Shown here piece after piece: positions 1 through 8,224 of a stretch of DNA of 64,000 nucleotides (the stretch's first letter is position 1; each line of letters starts with the position of its first letter). Origin of the DNA: Alphaproteobacteria bacterium (GTDB taxonomy: Bacteria > Pseudomonadota > Alphaproteobacteria > Rhodobacterales > Rhodobacteraceae). The stretch covers positions 1 through 64,000 of the forward strand of contig JAUHVR010000009.1 in the NCBI GenBank assembly GCA_030424865.1, written 5' to 3'. Below the pieces are notes generated by a model that did not search any database, had not been told where the DNA came from, and saw nothing but the letters and a program-made list of their open reading frames with translations. A program made the position numbers and the translations under genes.

Positions 1-2
1 TC

Positions 3-1421
3 GCCGACATCGAACAGGACGCCGGCCCCGCCTATGGCATCGTCCACACCATCGACGACCTCGAAGAGGCCATCGCCCCAGACCACGTCAGCGCCGACAC
101 AGGCCCCATCGCCCCACCGCAGAACATACCGGGGCTCAGCGAATTCCGGGCGGCTTCGGGTGCCGCTGCCATCTTTGCAGCCGGGGGGACCTTCAACTTT
201 GACCGCGACGCCCGCACGCCGCTGGTCTTTGAGCGCCTCGAGGTGATGGAGGTGGGATCAGGCACCATCGCCATGACCTTTGCGCTTGCTGAACTGGGCG
301 GAAACCAGGCGATCTTTTCCAAGGATGCCTCGGGCTATGGCCGTGGCGGGCACCTGACGGTCTATGTCGAGGACGACGGCGACCTTGTGCTGAGGATCCA
401 GGAGCGGGACAAGTCGCACTATTTCAAGGCCGAAACATTGGTCGAAGAAGGTGAAACCTATGAACTGGCGGTCAGTTACGGTCGCAAGGGGCTGTCGGTT
501 TACGTCGACGGGATCGAGGTGATCAACGCCCCGACGGTGACCCAGGGGCTGAATGCCAATACCGAAGCCCTTGTCGTGGGGGCCGCAGGCTGGAACAACA
601 CGCCCGGCGAGGTGGACAATATCAACAGCCACTTCGATGGAACGATCTCGGACATCGTTGTCTATCGGTCACAATTGACCGGAGCGCAGGTCTTTGGCGC
701 CGATCCACACCAAGACCACCTGTCCCTGAGCGACAGCGTTCTGGACTACGCATTCGCGCAGGATCAGAACGGCGCGTTGGTGGTCAGCCAGAATGGCGTG
801 GATATCCCGATCCCGCAGGGCACAACCGCGTTGCACTTCGACGATTTCGACGCCCGCGTCGACGACTTCCGCTTTGGCACCCCCGCAGCGGATACGGTGA
901 ACGGGAAGGATGGCGCTGACGTGCTGATCGGTGGCGACGGCAACGACGTGCTTCGCGGGCACCGCAACGACGATGTTCTGCTGGGCGGCGACGGCAACGA
1001 CAGCCTGTCCGGGGGTGACGCCAACGATCTCATGCTCGGCGAGGCCGGCAACGATTCGCTTTCAGGTGACGATGGGCGCGACACCCTGATGGGTGGTGAC
1101 GGAAACGACACGTTGAAAGGTGGCGCACATAACGACGACCTTTACGGCGGTTTGGGCGACGACACGATCTATGGGCAGTTCTGGGGCGAGGCAGGGACCG
1201 CGACCCGGGACCGGGCCTTTTATGACGGCAATTTTGCGGACTACAGCTTCGAAAGCTACAGCTACTACAACAGCCACCGCGGCGAGACGGTCACTGTTCT
1301 GGTGATCACCGATCACGCCGGGGGCGGCCTTGATGGGTTCTACGAAGGCCGGGACCACCTGATCGACATCGACACCCTGGTCTTTGCCGATCAATCGGTG
1401 GCCGTGGACACGCTGTTGTAA
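3..1421 (+). CDS. LamG-RTX calcium-binding secreted protein, 5' truncated
   Basis: The reading frame is open from the left window edge, so the N-terminus lies outside. The GTG/ATG codons near position 243 are internal methionines or valines, not a convincing start. The visible part has a jellyroll LamG/concanavalin-like domain (about 240-700, with GTIAMTFALAE and a later SVYVDG strand). It is followed by six to eight glycine/aspartate nonapeptide RTX repeats (about 898-1170, pattern GGDGNDxLxG) and a 75-residue tail. RTX repeats bind calcium and usually mark proteins exported by a type I secretion system using a C-terminal signal. The substrate or adhesive role is unknown. The gene converges on uup. 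Confidence 0.85.
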   Translation, partial: ADIEQDAGPAYGIVHTIDDLEEAIAPDHVSADTGPIAPPQNIPGLSEFRAASGAAAIFAAGGTFNFDRDARTPLVFERLEVMEVGSGTIAMTFALAELGGNQAIFSKDASGYGRGGHLTVYVEDDGDLVLRIQERDKSHYFKAETLVEEGETYELAVSYGRKGLSVYVDGIEVINAPTVTQGLNANTEALVVGAAGWNNTPGEVDNINSHFDGTISDIVVYRSQLTGAQVFGADPHQDHLSLSDSVLDYAFAQDQNGALVVSQNGVDIPIPQGTTALHFDDFDARVDDFRFGTPAADTVNGKDGADVLIGGDGNDVLRGHRNDDVLLGGDGNDSLSGGDANDLMLGEAGNDSLSGDDGRDTLMGGDGNDTLKGGAHNDDLYGGLGDDTIYGQFWGEAGTATRDRAFYDGNFADYSFESYSYYNSHRGETVTVLVITDHAGGGLDGFYEGRDHLIDIDTLVFADQSVAVDTLL

Positions 1422-1444
1422 CCTCCGACGGACGCGATGCAGTC

Positions 1445-1472
1445 ACCGGGCCAGGGCGCACCTCGGCCCGGT
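1445..1472. terminator. Hairpin between convergent genes
   Basis: ACCGGGCC (1445-1452) and GGCCCGGT (1465-1472) form a perfect 8-bp stem with a 12-nt loop. It sits in the 72-bp gap between the stop codons of the RTX gene and uup. Neither side has a clear T-run, so a bidirectional stop or mRNA-end structure is an inference from position and stem strength. Confidence 0.4.
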
Positions 1473-1493
1473 TGGCGCGTCAACTCAAAGGCC

Positions 1494-3308
1494 TCAACCG
1501 CCCGCCTTTTCGTCCAGCTCGAGCCACTCCATCTCGGCCTCCGACAAGGTCTCTTGACGCTCAGCCAGCATTTCGGTGGCCTTCTTGAACTTGACGGGCT
1601 CGCGCGTGAACAGCTCGGGGTCTCCAAGCAGCTCTTCCAGCTTGCCGATCTCTGCCTCCAGCCGTTCGATCACGGCGGGCAGTTCCGCAAGACGGTGCTT
1701 TTCGGAAAAACTGAGGCCTGATTTGGGCTTCTCGCGCTTCACACGCTCAGCCTTGGGGGCGGGTTTTTCCTTGCGCTCGACCGCTGTGCCCGCGGCGCTT
1801 TCCTGTCGTTGCGCCCGGTAGTCGCTCCACCCACCTGCGTAGACCACGGCGCGGCCCTGCCCCTCCATGGCCACCGTTGTGGTGGCGACGCGGTCCAGGA
1901 AGTCCCGGTCGTGGCTGATGAGCAGAACCGTGCCGTCGTAGTCCCCCAGCAGATCCTGCAAGAGATCCAGCGTCTCGACATCCAGATCGTTGGTCGGCTC
2001 GTCCAGTACCAGCAGATTGCTTTCCCGCGCCATGATCTTGGCCAACAAGAGCCGCGCCTTCTCTCCGCCCGAGAGGGACCGCACGGGCGCCCGCGCCTGG
2101 CGGTCATCAAAGAGGAATTCCTTCAGGTAGCCGACCACATGCTTGGGCTGGCCCCGCACAAGAACCTGATCGGCCTTGCCGCTGACCCGCATCTCGGGAT
2201 CGCCGGTCAGGCTTTCCCAAAGCGTCATGTCGGGATTCAGCTGCGCCCGCGTCTGATCAAACACGGCGGGCATAAGGTTGGTGCCCAGGGTCACCTCGCC
2301 GCTGTCCGGTGCGATCTCGCCCATCAGCATGCGGATGACTGTCGTCTTGCCCACGCCGTTCGGCCCGACAAAGGCCACGCGATCCCCCCGCTGCACCTTC
2401 AGCGACAGATCCCGCAGGATGACCTTACCGTCAAAGGCCTTGGCCAGGCCCTTGGCCTCGATCACCTTCTTGCCGGACTTCGGACCCGCCGACAGATCCA
2501 TCGCCGCCGTCCCCTGGCGCCGGATCATTCCGGCGCGTTCGGCCCGCAGATCCTGCAGGGCCCGCACCCGGCCCATGTTGCGCTTGCGGCGCGCACTGAT
2601 GCCTTCGACGGCCCACCGCGCCTCGGACTTGATCTTGCGGTCCAGCTTGTGACGCGCCTGGTCCTCTTCTTCCCAGGTCTTGTCGCGCCAGGCCTCAAAG
2701 TCGGCAAAGCCCTTCTCCTGCCGCCGCACCATGCCCCGGTCGATCCACAACGTGGCGCGTGTCAGCTCGTTCAGGAACCGCCGGTCGTGGCTGATCAGCA
2801 CAAAGGCGCTGCGCGTGGTTTTCAGCTCGTCCTCAAGCCAGCCGATCGCCTCGATGTCCAGGTGGTTCGTCGGCTCGTCCAGCAGCATCAGGGCGGGATC
2901 CTCGGCCATCAGCTTGGCCAGAGCCGCGCGCCGCCGCTCTCCGCCCGAGGCGGTTGCAACCGGCTTGGAGGGATCGAACTTCAATCCTTCGCCCGCCCGC
3001 TCGACCCGGTACAGTTCCCCCGGGTCCAGGGCCGAGGTCGCATAATCCCCCAGGGTCTCGAACCCCGACAGGTCCGGATCCTGCTCCATGTACCCGACAC
3101 TGGCGCCCGGCGGCACCACACGGTCGCCGCGATCGGCCTCGACAAGTCCCGCCATGACCTTCATGAGCGTCGACTTGCCCGAGCCGTTGCGCCCCACCAG
3201 CGCCACCCGGTCCCCCGGTTGGACAACCAGCGATAACGCGTCAAAGACCGGGTCTCCGCCAAAGGTCAACGAGATGTCGGAAAGCTGAAGTAAAGGTGCC
3301 TGTGCCAT
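1494..3308 (-). CDS. uup: ABC-F family ATPase Uup
   Basis: A 604-residue soluble protein with two ABC ATPase domains and no membrane segments, as expected for the ABC-F family that acts on ribosomes or replication forks. Domain 1 has Walker A GRNGSGKST near residue 40, signature SGGERRR and Walker B LMLLDEPTNHLD. Domain 2 has GPNGVGKTT, SGGEKAR and LLVLDEPTNDLD. The DEPTNDLDVETL wording of domain 2 and the charged coiled-coil C-terminus (about residues 510-600) point to Uup rather than EttA, YheS or YbiT. A charged linker between the domains matches the P-site tRNA interaction motif region. It lies downstream of olsB on the same strand with a 101-bp gap. Confidence 0.9.
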   Translation of the reverse strand: MAQAPLLQLSDISLTFGGDPVFDALSLVVQPGDRVALVGRNGSGKSTLMKVMAGLVEADRGDRVVPPGASVGYMEQDPDLSGFETLGDYATSALDPGELYRVERAGEGLKFDPSKPVATASGGERRRAALAKLMAEDPALMLLDEPTNHLDIEAIGWLEDELKTTRSAFVLISHDRRFLNELTRATLWIDRGMVRRQEKGFADFEAWRDKTWEEEDQARHKLDRKIKSEARWAVEGISARRKRNMGRVRALQDLRAERAGMIRRQGTAAMDLSAGPKSGKKVIEAKGLAKAFDGKVILRDLSLKVQRGDRVAFVGPNGVGKTTVIRMLMGEIAPDSGEVTLGTNLMPAVFDQTRAQLNPDMTLWESLTGDPEMRVSGKADQVLVRGQPKHVVGYLKEFLFDDRQARAPVRSLSGGEKARLLLAKIMARESNLLVLDEPTNDLDVETLDLLQDLLGDYDGTVLLISHDRDFLDRVATTTVAMEGQGRAVVYAGGWSDYRAQRQESAAGTAVERKEKPAPKAERVKREKPKSGLSFSEKHRLAELPAVIERLEAEIGKLEELLGDPELFTREPVKFKKATEMLAERQETLSEAEMEWLELDEKAGG

Positions 3309-3353
3309 GGCTCTCCGCTAGGCCCCCTGCCCGCCAAGGTCAACCCGCCCCCC

Positions 3354-3405
3354 TTTCATCTTTCTCCAAATACGTCCGGGGGTCCGGGGGCAGAGCCCCC
3401 GCGCG
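3354..3405 (-). terminator. GC hairpin / possible repeated intergenic element after olsB
   Basis: On the minus strand, directly after the olsB stop, a GGGGGC-TCT-GCCCCC stem (3386-3400) is followed by a second C/G-rich run and then GTATTTGGAGAAAGATGAA. I recall this composite layout (GC hairpin, CCCCGG, TATTTGGA, AGATGAA) as recurring downstream of genes in Rhodobacteraceae, where it may serve as a terminator or REP-like element. No second copy was seen in this window. Confidence 0.45.
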
Positions 3406-3409
3406 GGCC

Positions 3410-4141
3410 TCAGCCCGCGACAGCGCGCAACAGACGCTTTCTGCCCGGCGGGATGGCATTGATCTCGACGCCGGTGAAGACATGCAGCGTGTTCATCTGG
3501 GTGTCGACCACGGCGTGATCACTAACCCAGCCGCCCATCATCAGATAGGTCTTCAGAAGCGGCGGCATGCGCAGCATCGCCTGTTTCATGTCGGGCTTGC
3601 GCCGCAGCCTCGAGGCAAAGCGAAAGACCGTCGGCGCTTTCACCCGGGGCAACCAGCGCTTGGGCGCAAGGTGCCGGTCGCGCAACATGGCAAAGGCATC
3701 CAGGTAGCTGTCTGCGTCTGTGCCCTGAAACGACGCGCAGCCGAACAAGAGCTCGACCCCCGTCTCGTCCACGTAACGGGTCATTGCGCCCCAGGCGACA
3801 CGCAGCACGTCAGGGTCCTTCAAATCCGGATGAATGCAGAACCGCCCCATCTCGACCATCGGACCCTCGAACTCTTCGAGCGCCGACAATTCGTAATACT
3901 GTGCGGAATAACTGCGCCCGATCTGGGATCCGTCGGGCAACGGCAGAAATCGGAAACAGCAGACAAGCTGCCCCGTGCGGATCTCTTCAACCAGCATATG
4001 GACACAGACCGGATCAAAGCCATCCGCGTCCAGCCCCTCGTCCGTCCCGTGAAACGCCAGATGCCGCAACCGCTGCGCCGCCTGTACGTCTGCTTCGGTC
4101 TCTGCCAATCGGGTCCGGTAGCGCCCTTTGATAAATTTCAT
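3410..4141 (-). CDS. olsB: L-ornithine N(alpha)-acyltransferase OlsB
   Basis: A 243-residue soluble GNAT-fold acyltransferase of the OlsB/hemolysin-like family. It transfers a 3-hydroxyacyl chain from acyl carrier protein to the alpha-amino group of ornithine, the first step to ornithine lipids in the inner membrane. Family marks are the opening KGRYRTRLAETEADVQAAQ, the RLRHLAFHG segment, the central GPMVEMGRFCIHPDLKDPDV block and LLFGCASFQGTD. Length matches the family. No olsA-like acyltransferase is adjacent; the nearest PlsC-type gene is 40 kb away at 44.0 kb. A phosphate-box-like repeat lies about 50 bp upstream. The gene runs codirectionally between bamE and uup. Confidence 0.85.
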   Translation of the reverse strand: MKFIKGRYRTRLAETEADVQAAQRLRHLAFHGTDEGLDADGFDPVCVHMLVEEIRTGQLVCCFRFLPLPDGSQIGRSYSAQYYELSALEEFEGPMVEMGRFCIHPDLKDPDVLRVAWGAMTRYVDETGVELLFGCASFQGTDADSYLDAFAMLRDRHLAPKRWLPRVKAPTVFRFASRLRRKPDMKQAMLRMPPLLKTYLMMGGWVSDHAVVDTQMNTLHVFTGVEINAIPPGRKRLLRAVAG

Positions 4142-4190
4142 GGAACTGCCTGCAGATGAGTCGCCCCGTCAACGGGCGATTTCCCCGCCT

Positions 4191-4221
4191 GTGACAGCTT
4201 TCTGTGACAGGGAAGTGACGT
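4191..4221 (-). promoter_or_regulatory. Candidate Pho box before olsB
   Basis: Read on the minus strand toward olsB, ACGTCAC-TTCC-CTGTCAC gives two 7-bp units separated by 4 bp, the classical PhoB layout (consensus CTGTCAT-N4-CTGTCAT). A third unit, CTGTCAC, follows after a 6-bp spacer. The block lies about 50-80 bp before the olsB ATG. That PhoB controls ornithine-lipid synthesis in rhizobia is established; its action here is inference. Confidence 0.5.
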
Positions 4222-4238
4222 CTGCACCAGAGCCTGGC

Positions 4239-4694
4239 TCAATTCAGAATATTGCCAAGGTTGAAGCCACCGATGTTGCCGAACAGCTGGCGGACAAAGC
4301 TCAGCTTGCTGTCGCCGGATTGCGTGACACGGCGGGACAGCGGCACGACCTGTCCATCCTGCAGACCATAGGTCACAACATCCTCGACGACGCCAGCCTG
4401 GTCGAAATAGATCGCAAGCACGGTCCGGTCGACCACCTGCGGGCGACGATGCGCAAAGTGCCGAACCTCGCTTCGGATGTAGTAATACCCGCTGTCGTTC
4501 AGAATGCCCGAGGTCGTCGGAACGCCGATGGTTTCGGCCACGGTATCCCGGGTATCGACACCGACAATGACGTTTTGCAGCTCTTCCTCGGGCGGCATGT
4601 AGCCATGCTGACGGTACTGCGCAGAACAGGCCGTCACCACCGTGACGGCAAGGATGGCGAGCAGCGCTCTGACCCGGCGGGATGTTCCGTGCAT
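4239..4694 (-). CDS. bamE: BamE/SmpA-OmlA family outer membrane lipoprotein
   Basis: A 151-residue lipoprotein. The N-terminus is basic (MHGTSRRVRALLAILAV) and leads to a lipobox VTAC, so the mature protein begins with a lipidated cysteine. The rest matches the SmpA/OmlA (BamE) fold: a short helical start, VIVGVDTRDTVAETIGVPTTSG, then a strand with GYYYIRSEV. BamE stabilises the beta-barrel assembly machine at the outer membrane. The ATG at 4694 is chosen because AAGAGGTG lies 4-5 nt upstream; an in-frame ATG at 4721 has no such site. It is divergent from the DUF177-rpmF block, a common Rhodobacterales arrangement. Confidence 0.85.
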   Translation of the reverse strand: MHGTSRRVRALLAILAVTVVTACSAQYRQHGYMPPEEELQNVIVGVDTRDTVAETIGVPTTSGILNDSGYYYIRSEVRHFAHRRPQVVDRTVLAIYFDQAGVVEDVVTYGLQDGQVVPLSRRVTQSGDSKLSFVRQLFGNIGGFNLGNILN

Positions 4695-4782
4695 TGTGCA
4701 CCTCTTGTGTTGGCTCGACATGCCTCGTATCCCGAACTACAGAGGAAAATCGCTTCGTTCAAGTCAGGGAAACCCGAAGACC

Positions 4783-5334
4783 ATGTCACAGGCGCCGCTT
4801 CGCAAAGGAGAATTCCGGGTCGCAGACCTGCCGGTCAGCCGCCCGTTCACGATCGAGTTGCGTCCCGACGCCGCCGAACGCGCCGAGATTGCCGAGGCGC
4901 TGAACCTGCCCTCGGTGCGCAAACTGACCTTCGATGCCGAACTGCAGGCGCGCGGCAAACGCGGCTGGCATCTGAGCGGCAAACTGGGGGCCACAGTGGT
5001 TCAATCCTGCGTCGTGACGCTGGATCCCGTCACCACGCGCATCGACGAAACCGTCGAGCGGCGCTTTGTGCCCGAGATGGATCTGCCCGAGGCCGGTTCG
5101 GAAACCGAGATGCCCGAGGATGACAGCACGGACCTTCTGGGCGAGGTGATCAGTGTCCGTGACGTGATGATCGAGGCGCTGTCGCTGGCCCTGCCCGCCT
5201 ACCCTCGTGCCGACGGGTCTGCACTGGGCGAAGCCGTGTTCACCGAACCCGGATTGGCACCGATGACAGACGAGGACGCACGCCCCTTTGCCGGGCTTCA
5301 GGCGCTGCGCGACAAAATGGACAAGGAGTCCTGA
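4783..5334 (+). CDS. DUF177 / YceD family protein
   Basis: A 183-residue acidic soluble protein of the YceD/DUF177 family, which is linked to 23S rRNA maturation or accumulation and is nearly always encoded just before rpmF. Visible marks are the N-terminal FRVADLPVSRPFTI strand, a central VVQSCVVTLDPV motif with the single cysteine, and a very acidic stretch (PEDDSTDLLGEV) before a C-terminal helix. The ATG at 4783 is used because an earlier in-frame ATG at 4642 would lie within the divergent bamE coding region. Spacing to rpmF is 165 bp, so rpmF probably also has its own signals. Confidence 0.85.
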   Translation: MSQAPLRKGEFRVADLPVSRPFTIELRPDAAERAEIAEALNLPSVRKLTFDAELQARGKRGWHLSGKLGATVVQSCVVTLDPVTTRIDETVERRFVPEMDLPEAGSETEMPEDDSTDLLGEVISVRDVMIEALSLALPAYPRADGSALGEAVFTEPGLAPMTDEDARPFAGLQALRDKMDKES

Positions 5335-5407
5335 GGCTGGGCCAAAGAAAACACTTGCGAACTGAATTTTTCGCCGTATTTTCGCGCCTTCATCAGGATT
5401 CAGGCTT

Positions 5408-5473
5408 GTGTCCGGGGCCCTTTCCCGACTAAGAGGCCGGACACTGCGCAAACAGCCGGACCAGCTGCTGGTC
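5408..5473 (+). promoter_or_regulatory. Two hairpins in the rpmF leader
   Basis: GTGTCCGG (5408-5415) pairs perfectly with CCGGACAC (5437-5444). A second compact hairpin, GACCAG-CTG-CTGGTC, follows at 5459-5473. Both sit between the DUF177 stop and the rpmF ribosome-binding site (TTGAGG, near 5487-5492). They could be a terminator remnant, a processing site or a translational control element. Function is not shown. Confidence 0.4.
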
Positions 5474-5499
5474 TGCCAACGATTAATTGAGGTTGAGAC

Positions 5500-5706
5500 A
5501 TGGCCGTCCAACAAAACAAAGTATCCAAGTCGCGCCGCAACAACCGTCGCGCACACGACGCTCTGGTCGCGGGCAACCCGAACGAGTGCGACAACTGCGG
5601 CGAGCTGAAGCGCCCGCACCACGTCTGCCCTTCGTGCGGCCACTACGCCGAGCGCGAAGTCGTTGCGATGGTTGACGAAATCGATCTCGAAGACGACGCG
5701 GCTTAA
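5500..5706 (+). CDS. rpmF: Large ribosomal subunit protein bL32
   Basis: A 68-residue basic protein identical in layout to bL32. It starts [20 protein letters not shown], the conserved N-terminus of L32, then carries two CxxC knuckles (CDNC and CPSC) that bind zinc in the zinc-containing paralogue of this protein. It ends with an acidic tail typical of alphaproteobacterial L32. The protein sits near the peptide exit side of the 50S subunit. It is followed 33 bp later by plsX, the usual ribosome-lipid synthesis link. Confidence 0.97.
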   Translation: MAVQQNKVSKSRRNNRRAHDALVAGNPNECDNCGELKRPHHVCPSCGHYAEREVVAMVDEIDLEDDAA

Positions 5707-5739
5707 GCATCTGAAAGATAACCTCGCAGGCGTCTGAGC

Positions 5740-6816
5740 ATGGACACAACATCGCAAGCCAAAGGCTCGATCGTTTTGTCCATAGACGCCATGGGAGGAG
5801 ACCGGGGACCGGCGGCTGTTGTCGCCGGTATTTCGCGTTCTGCGAAGATAAATCCCGACATTCGCTTCCTGCTGCACGGTCCGCAGGACGAGCTGGAACG
5901 GCTCGTTGCCCGCCGCAGAAATCTGCAGGGCCGGTGCGAGATTCGCCACGCCGAAGGCGTTGTCACCATGGAGGACAAACCCAGCCAGGTGATGCGCCAT
6001 GGCAAGGGCACCTCGATGTGGTCGACGGTCGAGGCCGTGCGCAACGGCGACGCCACCGTTGCCGTGTCCTGTGGCAACACCGGTGCCCTGATGGCGCTGA
6101 GCATGGTCCGCCTGCGCAAGCTGCCCGGCGTGAACCGACCGGCGATTGCGGTGCTCTGGCCGTCACGCAATCCGCAGCATTTCAACATCATGCTGGACGT
6201 GGGCGCAGATATCCGTGCCGATGCCCGTGATCTGTTGCAATACGCACTGATGGGCGTGTCTTATGCCCGCAATGGTCTGAACCTTGACCGTCCCCGCGTG
6301 GGTTTGCTGAACGTCGGCACAGAGGAACACAAGGGCCGGGCCGAGTTGAAAGAAGCGCATGATCTGATCAGTGCGCAGGCCGCGGAAGCCAATTTTGCCT
6401 TCGTCGGATTTGTCGAAGGCGGGGACATCCCCGGAAACTCGGCAGACGTGATCGTGACGGACGGGTTTACCGGCAATATCGCTTTGAAAACTGGCGAAGG
6501 CACCGCCAGCCTGATCGGCGATTTGTTGCGCGAGGCTTTCCGCTACACCCCGCTTTCTCGGCTTGCCTCCCTTCTGGCGCTGACATCGCTGCGGCGTCTG
6601 CAAAAAAGAATCGATCCACGCCGGGTCAACGGCGGGGTCTTCCTTGGGTTGAACGGAACCGTGGTGAAGTCGCACGGCTCGGCCGATGCGACTGGCGTGT
6701 CGGCGGCCGTGAAGCTGGCCTTTCAGCTGGCAGAGACCGGTTTCACCAATAAATTGGCGGCGCGGGTTGCATCTGCTGCCGACCTTGATCACGATACCCG
6801 AAATTCGGGCACATGA
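5740..6816 (+). CDS. plsX: Phosphate acyltransferase PlsX
   Basis: A 358-residue peripheral membrane enzyme that converts acyl-ACP and phosphate to acyl-phosphate, the acyl donor for PlsY in phospholipid synthesis. Family marks are SIDAMGGDRGP at the start, EGVVTMEDKPSQVMR, VSCGNTGALMALSM, GLLNVGTEEHKG and the late FVEGGDIPGNSADVIVTDGFTGNIALK segment. Length is normal. It lies 13 bp before fabH, so the two are very likely translated from one mRNA. Confidence 0.97.
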   Translation: MDTTSQAKGSIVLSIDAMGGDRGPAAVVAGISRSAKINPDIRFLLHGPQDELERLVARRRNLQGRCEIRHAEGVVTMEDKPSQVMRHGKGTSMWSTVEAVRNGDATVAVSCGNTGALMALSMVRLRKLPGVNRPAIAVLWPSRNPQHFNIMLDVGADIRADARDLLQYALMGVSYARNGLNLDRPRVGLLNVGTEEHKGRAELKEAHDLISAQAAEANFAFVGFVEGGDIPGNSADVIVTDGFTGNIALKTGEGTASLIGDLLREAFRYTPLSRLASLLALTSLRRLQKRIDPRRVNGGVFLGLNGTVVKSHGSADATGVSAAVKLAFQLAETGFTNKLAARVASAADLDHDTRNSGT

Positions 6817-6829
6817 ACGGTAAAACAAC

Positions 6830-7801
6830 ATGACTACACGCGCCGTCGTCGTTGGCGTCGGGCATTATCTGCCCGAAAGAATCGTGCCCAATGCGGAATT
6901 CGAAAAATCGCTGGACACGACGGACGAATGGATTCGGTCACGCAGCGGAATCGAACGGCGTCATTTTGCAGCCGAGGGTGAGACGACCTCGCACCTGGCA
7001 GTGGCGGCTGCCAAGCGCGCGCTGGATGACGCGGGCCTGACACCCGACCACATCGACGCCATCGTCGTGGCGACCTCGACCCCCGATCTGACTTTCCCCT
7101 CGGCAGCCACGATGGTTCAGGCACAGCTGGGCATGACACGGGGCTTTGCCTTTGACATTCAGGCGGTCTGTGCAGGTTTCATTTATGCACTGGGAAACGC
7201 AAACGCGCTGATCATGGCCGGACAGGCCGAACGCGTGCTTGTGATCGGTGCAGAAACCTTCAGCCGCATCATGGATTGGACCGACCGTTCGACCTGCGTG
7301 CTCTTTGGCGACGGTGCAGGTGCCATTGTGCTTGAGGCCCGTTCAGGCACCGGCAATTCGGACGATCGCGGTATTCTTTCGGTCGATCTGAACTCGGACG
7401 GGCGCCATCGCGACATTCTGTATGTGGATGGCGGCGTCTCGACCCAGACCGTGGGTCACCTGCGAATGGAGGGGCGCGAGGTTTTCCGCCACGCTGTTGA
7501 AAAACTGGCGGCAACCTCTTCTGCTGCCTTGGAAAAAGTTGGCTTGACCAAAGCCGATGTTGACTGGATCGTGCCACACCAAGCCAACATCCGGATCATC
7601 CGCGGCACTGCGAAAAAGCTTGAAATTCCAATGGAGAAGGTCGTCGTGACCGTGCAGGATCACGGCAATACCTCGGCCGCGTCGATCCCGCTGGCCCTGT
7701 CGGTCGGCAAGCAGCAGGGCAAGATCCGCGAAGGCGATCTGGTGGTGACCGAAGCCATCGGCGGCGGCCTGGCTTGGGGCGCGGTGGCCTTGCGCTGGTA
7801 G
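6830..7801 (+). CDS. fabH: Beta-ketoacyl-ACP synthase III FabH
   Basis: A 323-residue thiolase-fold enzyme that starts fatty acid synthesis by condensing acetyl-CoA with malonyl-ACP. The catalytic triad is visible: Cys114 in QAVCAGF, His250 in VPHQANIR and Asn280 in DHGNTSAAS. The opening [18 protein letters not shown] and the FPSAATMVQ loop are typical. It follows plsX closely. A 110-bp gap with its own promoter-like sequence separates it from ihfA. Confidence 0.97.
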   Translation: MTTRAVVVGVGHYLPERIVPNAEFEKSLDTTDEWIRSRSGIERRHFAAEGETTSHLAVAAAKRALDDAGLTPDHIDAIVVATSTPDLTFPSAATMVQAQLGMTRGFAFDIQAVCAGFIYALGNANALIMAGQAERVLVIGAETFSRIMDWTDRSTCVLFGDGAGAIVLEARSGTGNSDDRGILSVDLNSDGRHRDILYVDGGVSTQTVGHLRMEGREVFRHAVEKLAATSSAALEKVGLTKADVDWIVPHQANIRIIRGTAKKLEIPMEKVVVTVQDHGNTSAASIPLALSVGKQQGKIREGDLVVTEAIGGGLAWGAVALRW

Positions 7802-7857
7802 GGTTTGCACTGTCCTCTTGAATTTCAGTGGCAGAGTACCCACACAAGTCATTGATA

Positions 7858-7887
7858 TTGACTCGGAAAATCCCTGCGGCCTATGCT
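7858..7887 (+). promoter_or_regulatory. Putative sigma-70 promoter of ihfA
   Basis: TTGACT (7858-7863) and TATGCT (7882-7887) are spaced by 18 bp. They end 24 bp before the ihfA ATG, which has a GGAGGGAC ribosome-binding site. The match is by eye only. Confidence 0.4.
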
Positions 7888-7911
7888 GCGTGAAAACATG
7901 GAGGGACGGTC

Positions 7912-8214
7912 ATGGGCGAAAAGACCCTGACACGGATGGATCTGAGCGAAGCGGTGTTTCGCGAAGTAGGGTTGTCACGGAACGAATCCGCTGAACTCGT
8001 CGAAAGCGTTCTCGCACATATGTCCGATGCTTTGGTCGAAGGTGAGCAGGTCAAGATCTCGTCTTTCGGGACATTCTCGGTCCGCGAAAAAGCCGCGCGC
8101 GTTGGGCGCAATCCCAAAACCGGCGAAGAGGTGCCGATCCAGCCCCGACGCGTGCTGACCTTTCGCCCGTCCCACCTGATGAAAGATCGTGTCGCCGCCG
8201 GGAACAAGGGCTGA
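7912..8214 (+). CDS. ihfA: Integration host factor subunit alpha
   Basis: A 100-residue DNA-bending protein of the HU/IHF family. The N-terminal helices ([22 protein letters not shown]) and the beta-arm core [26 protein letters not shown] are diagnostic, with the arm-tip RNPKTG motif intact. [11 protein letters not shown] separates IhfA from IhfB and HU. It pairs with IhfB, encoded elsewhere, to bend DNA in promoters, replication and recombination. A MerR-type regulator follows 10 bp later, the standard neighbour of ihfA. Confidence 0.95.
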   Translation: MGEKTLTRMDLSEAVFREVGLSRNESAELVESVLAHMSDALVEGEQVKISSFGTFSVREKAARVGRNPKTGEEVPIQPRRVLTFRPSHLMKDRVAAGNKG

Positions 8215-8224
8215 GGCCTGAGAG

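Noticed and set aside
1809-3236. 475-residue open frame opposite uup
   Set aside because: It is the antisense frame of a clear ABC-F gene with intact Walker and signature motifs, so it is a shadow of codon bias.
4642-4782. Extended N-terminus of the DUF177 protein from the upstream ATG
   Set aside because: The extension covers the bamE start and its promoter region and lacks DUF177 similarity; the ATG at 4783 begins the family pattern.
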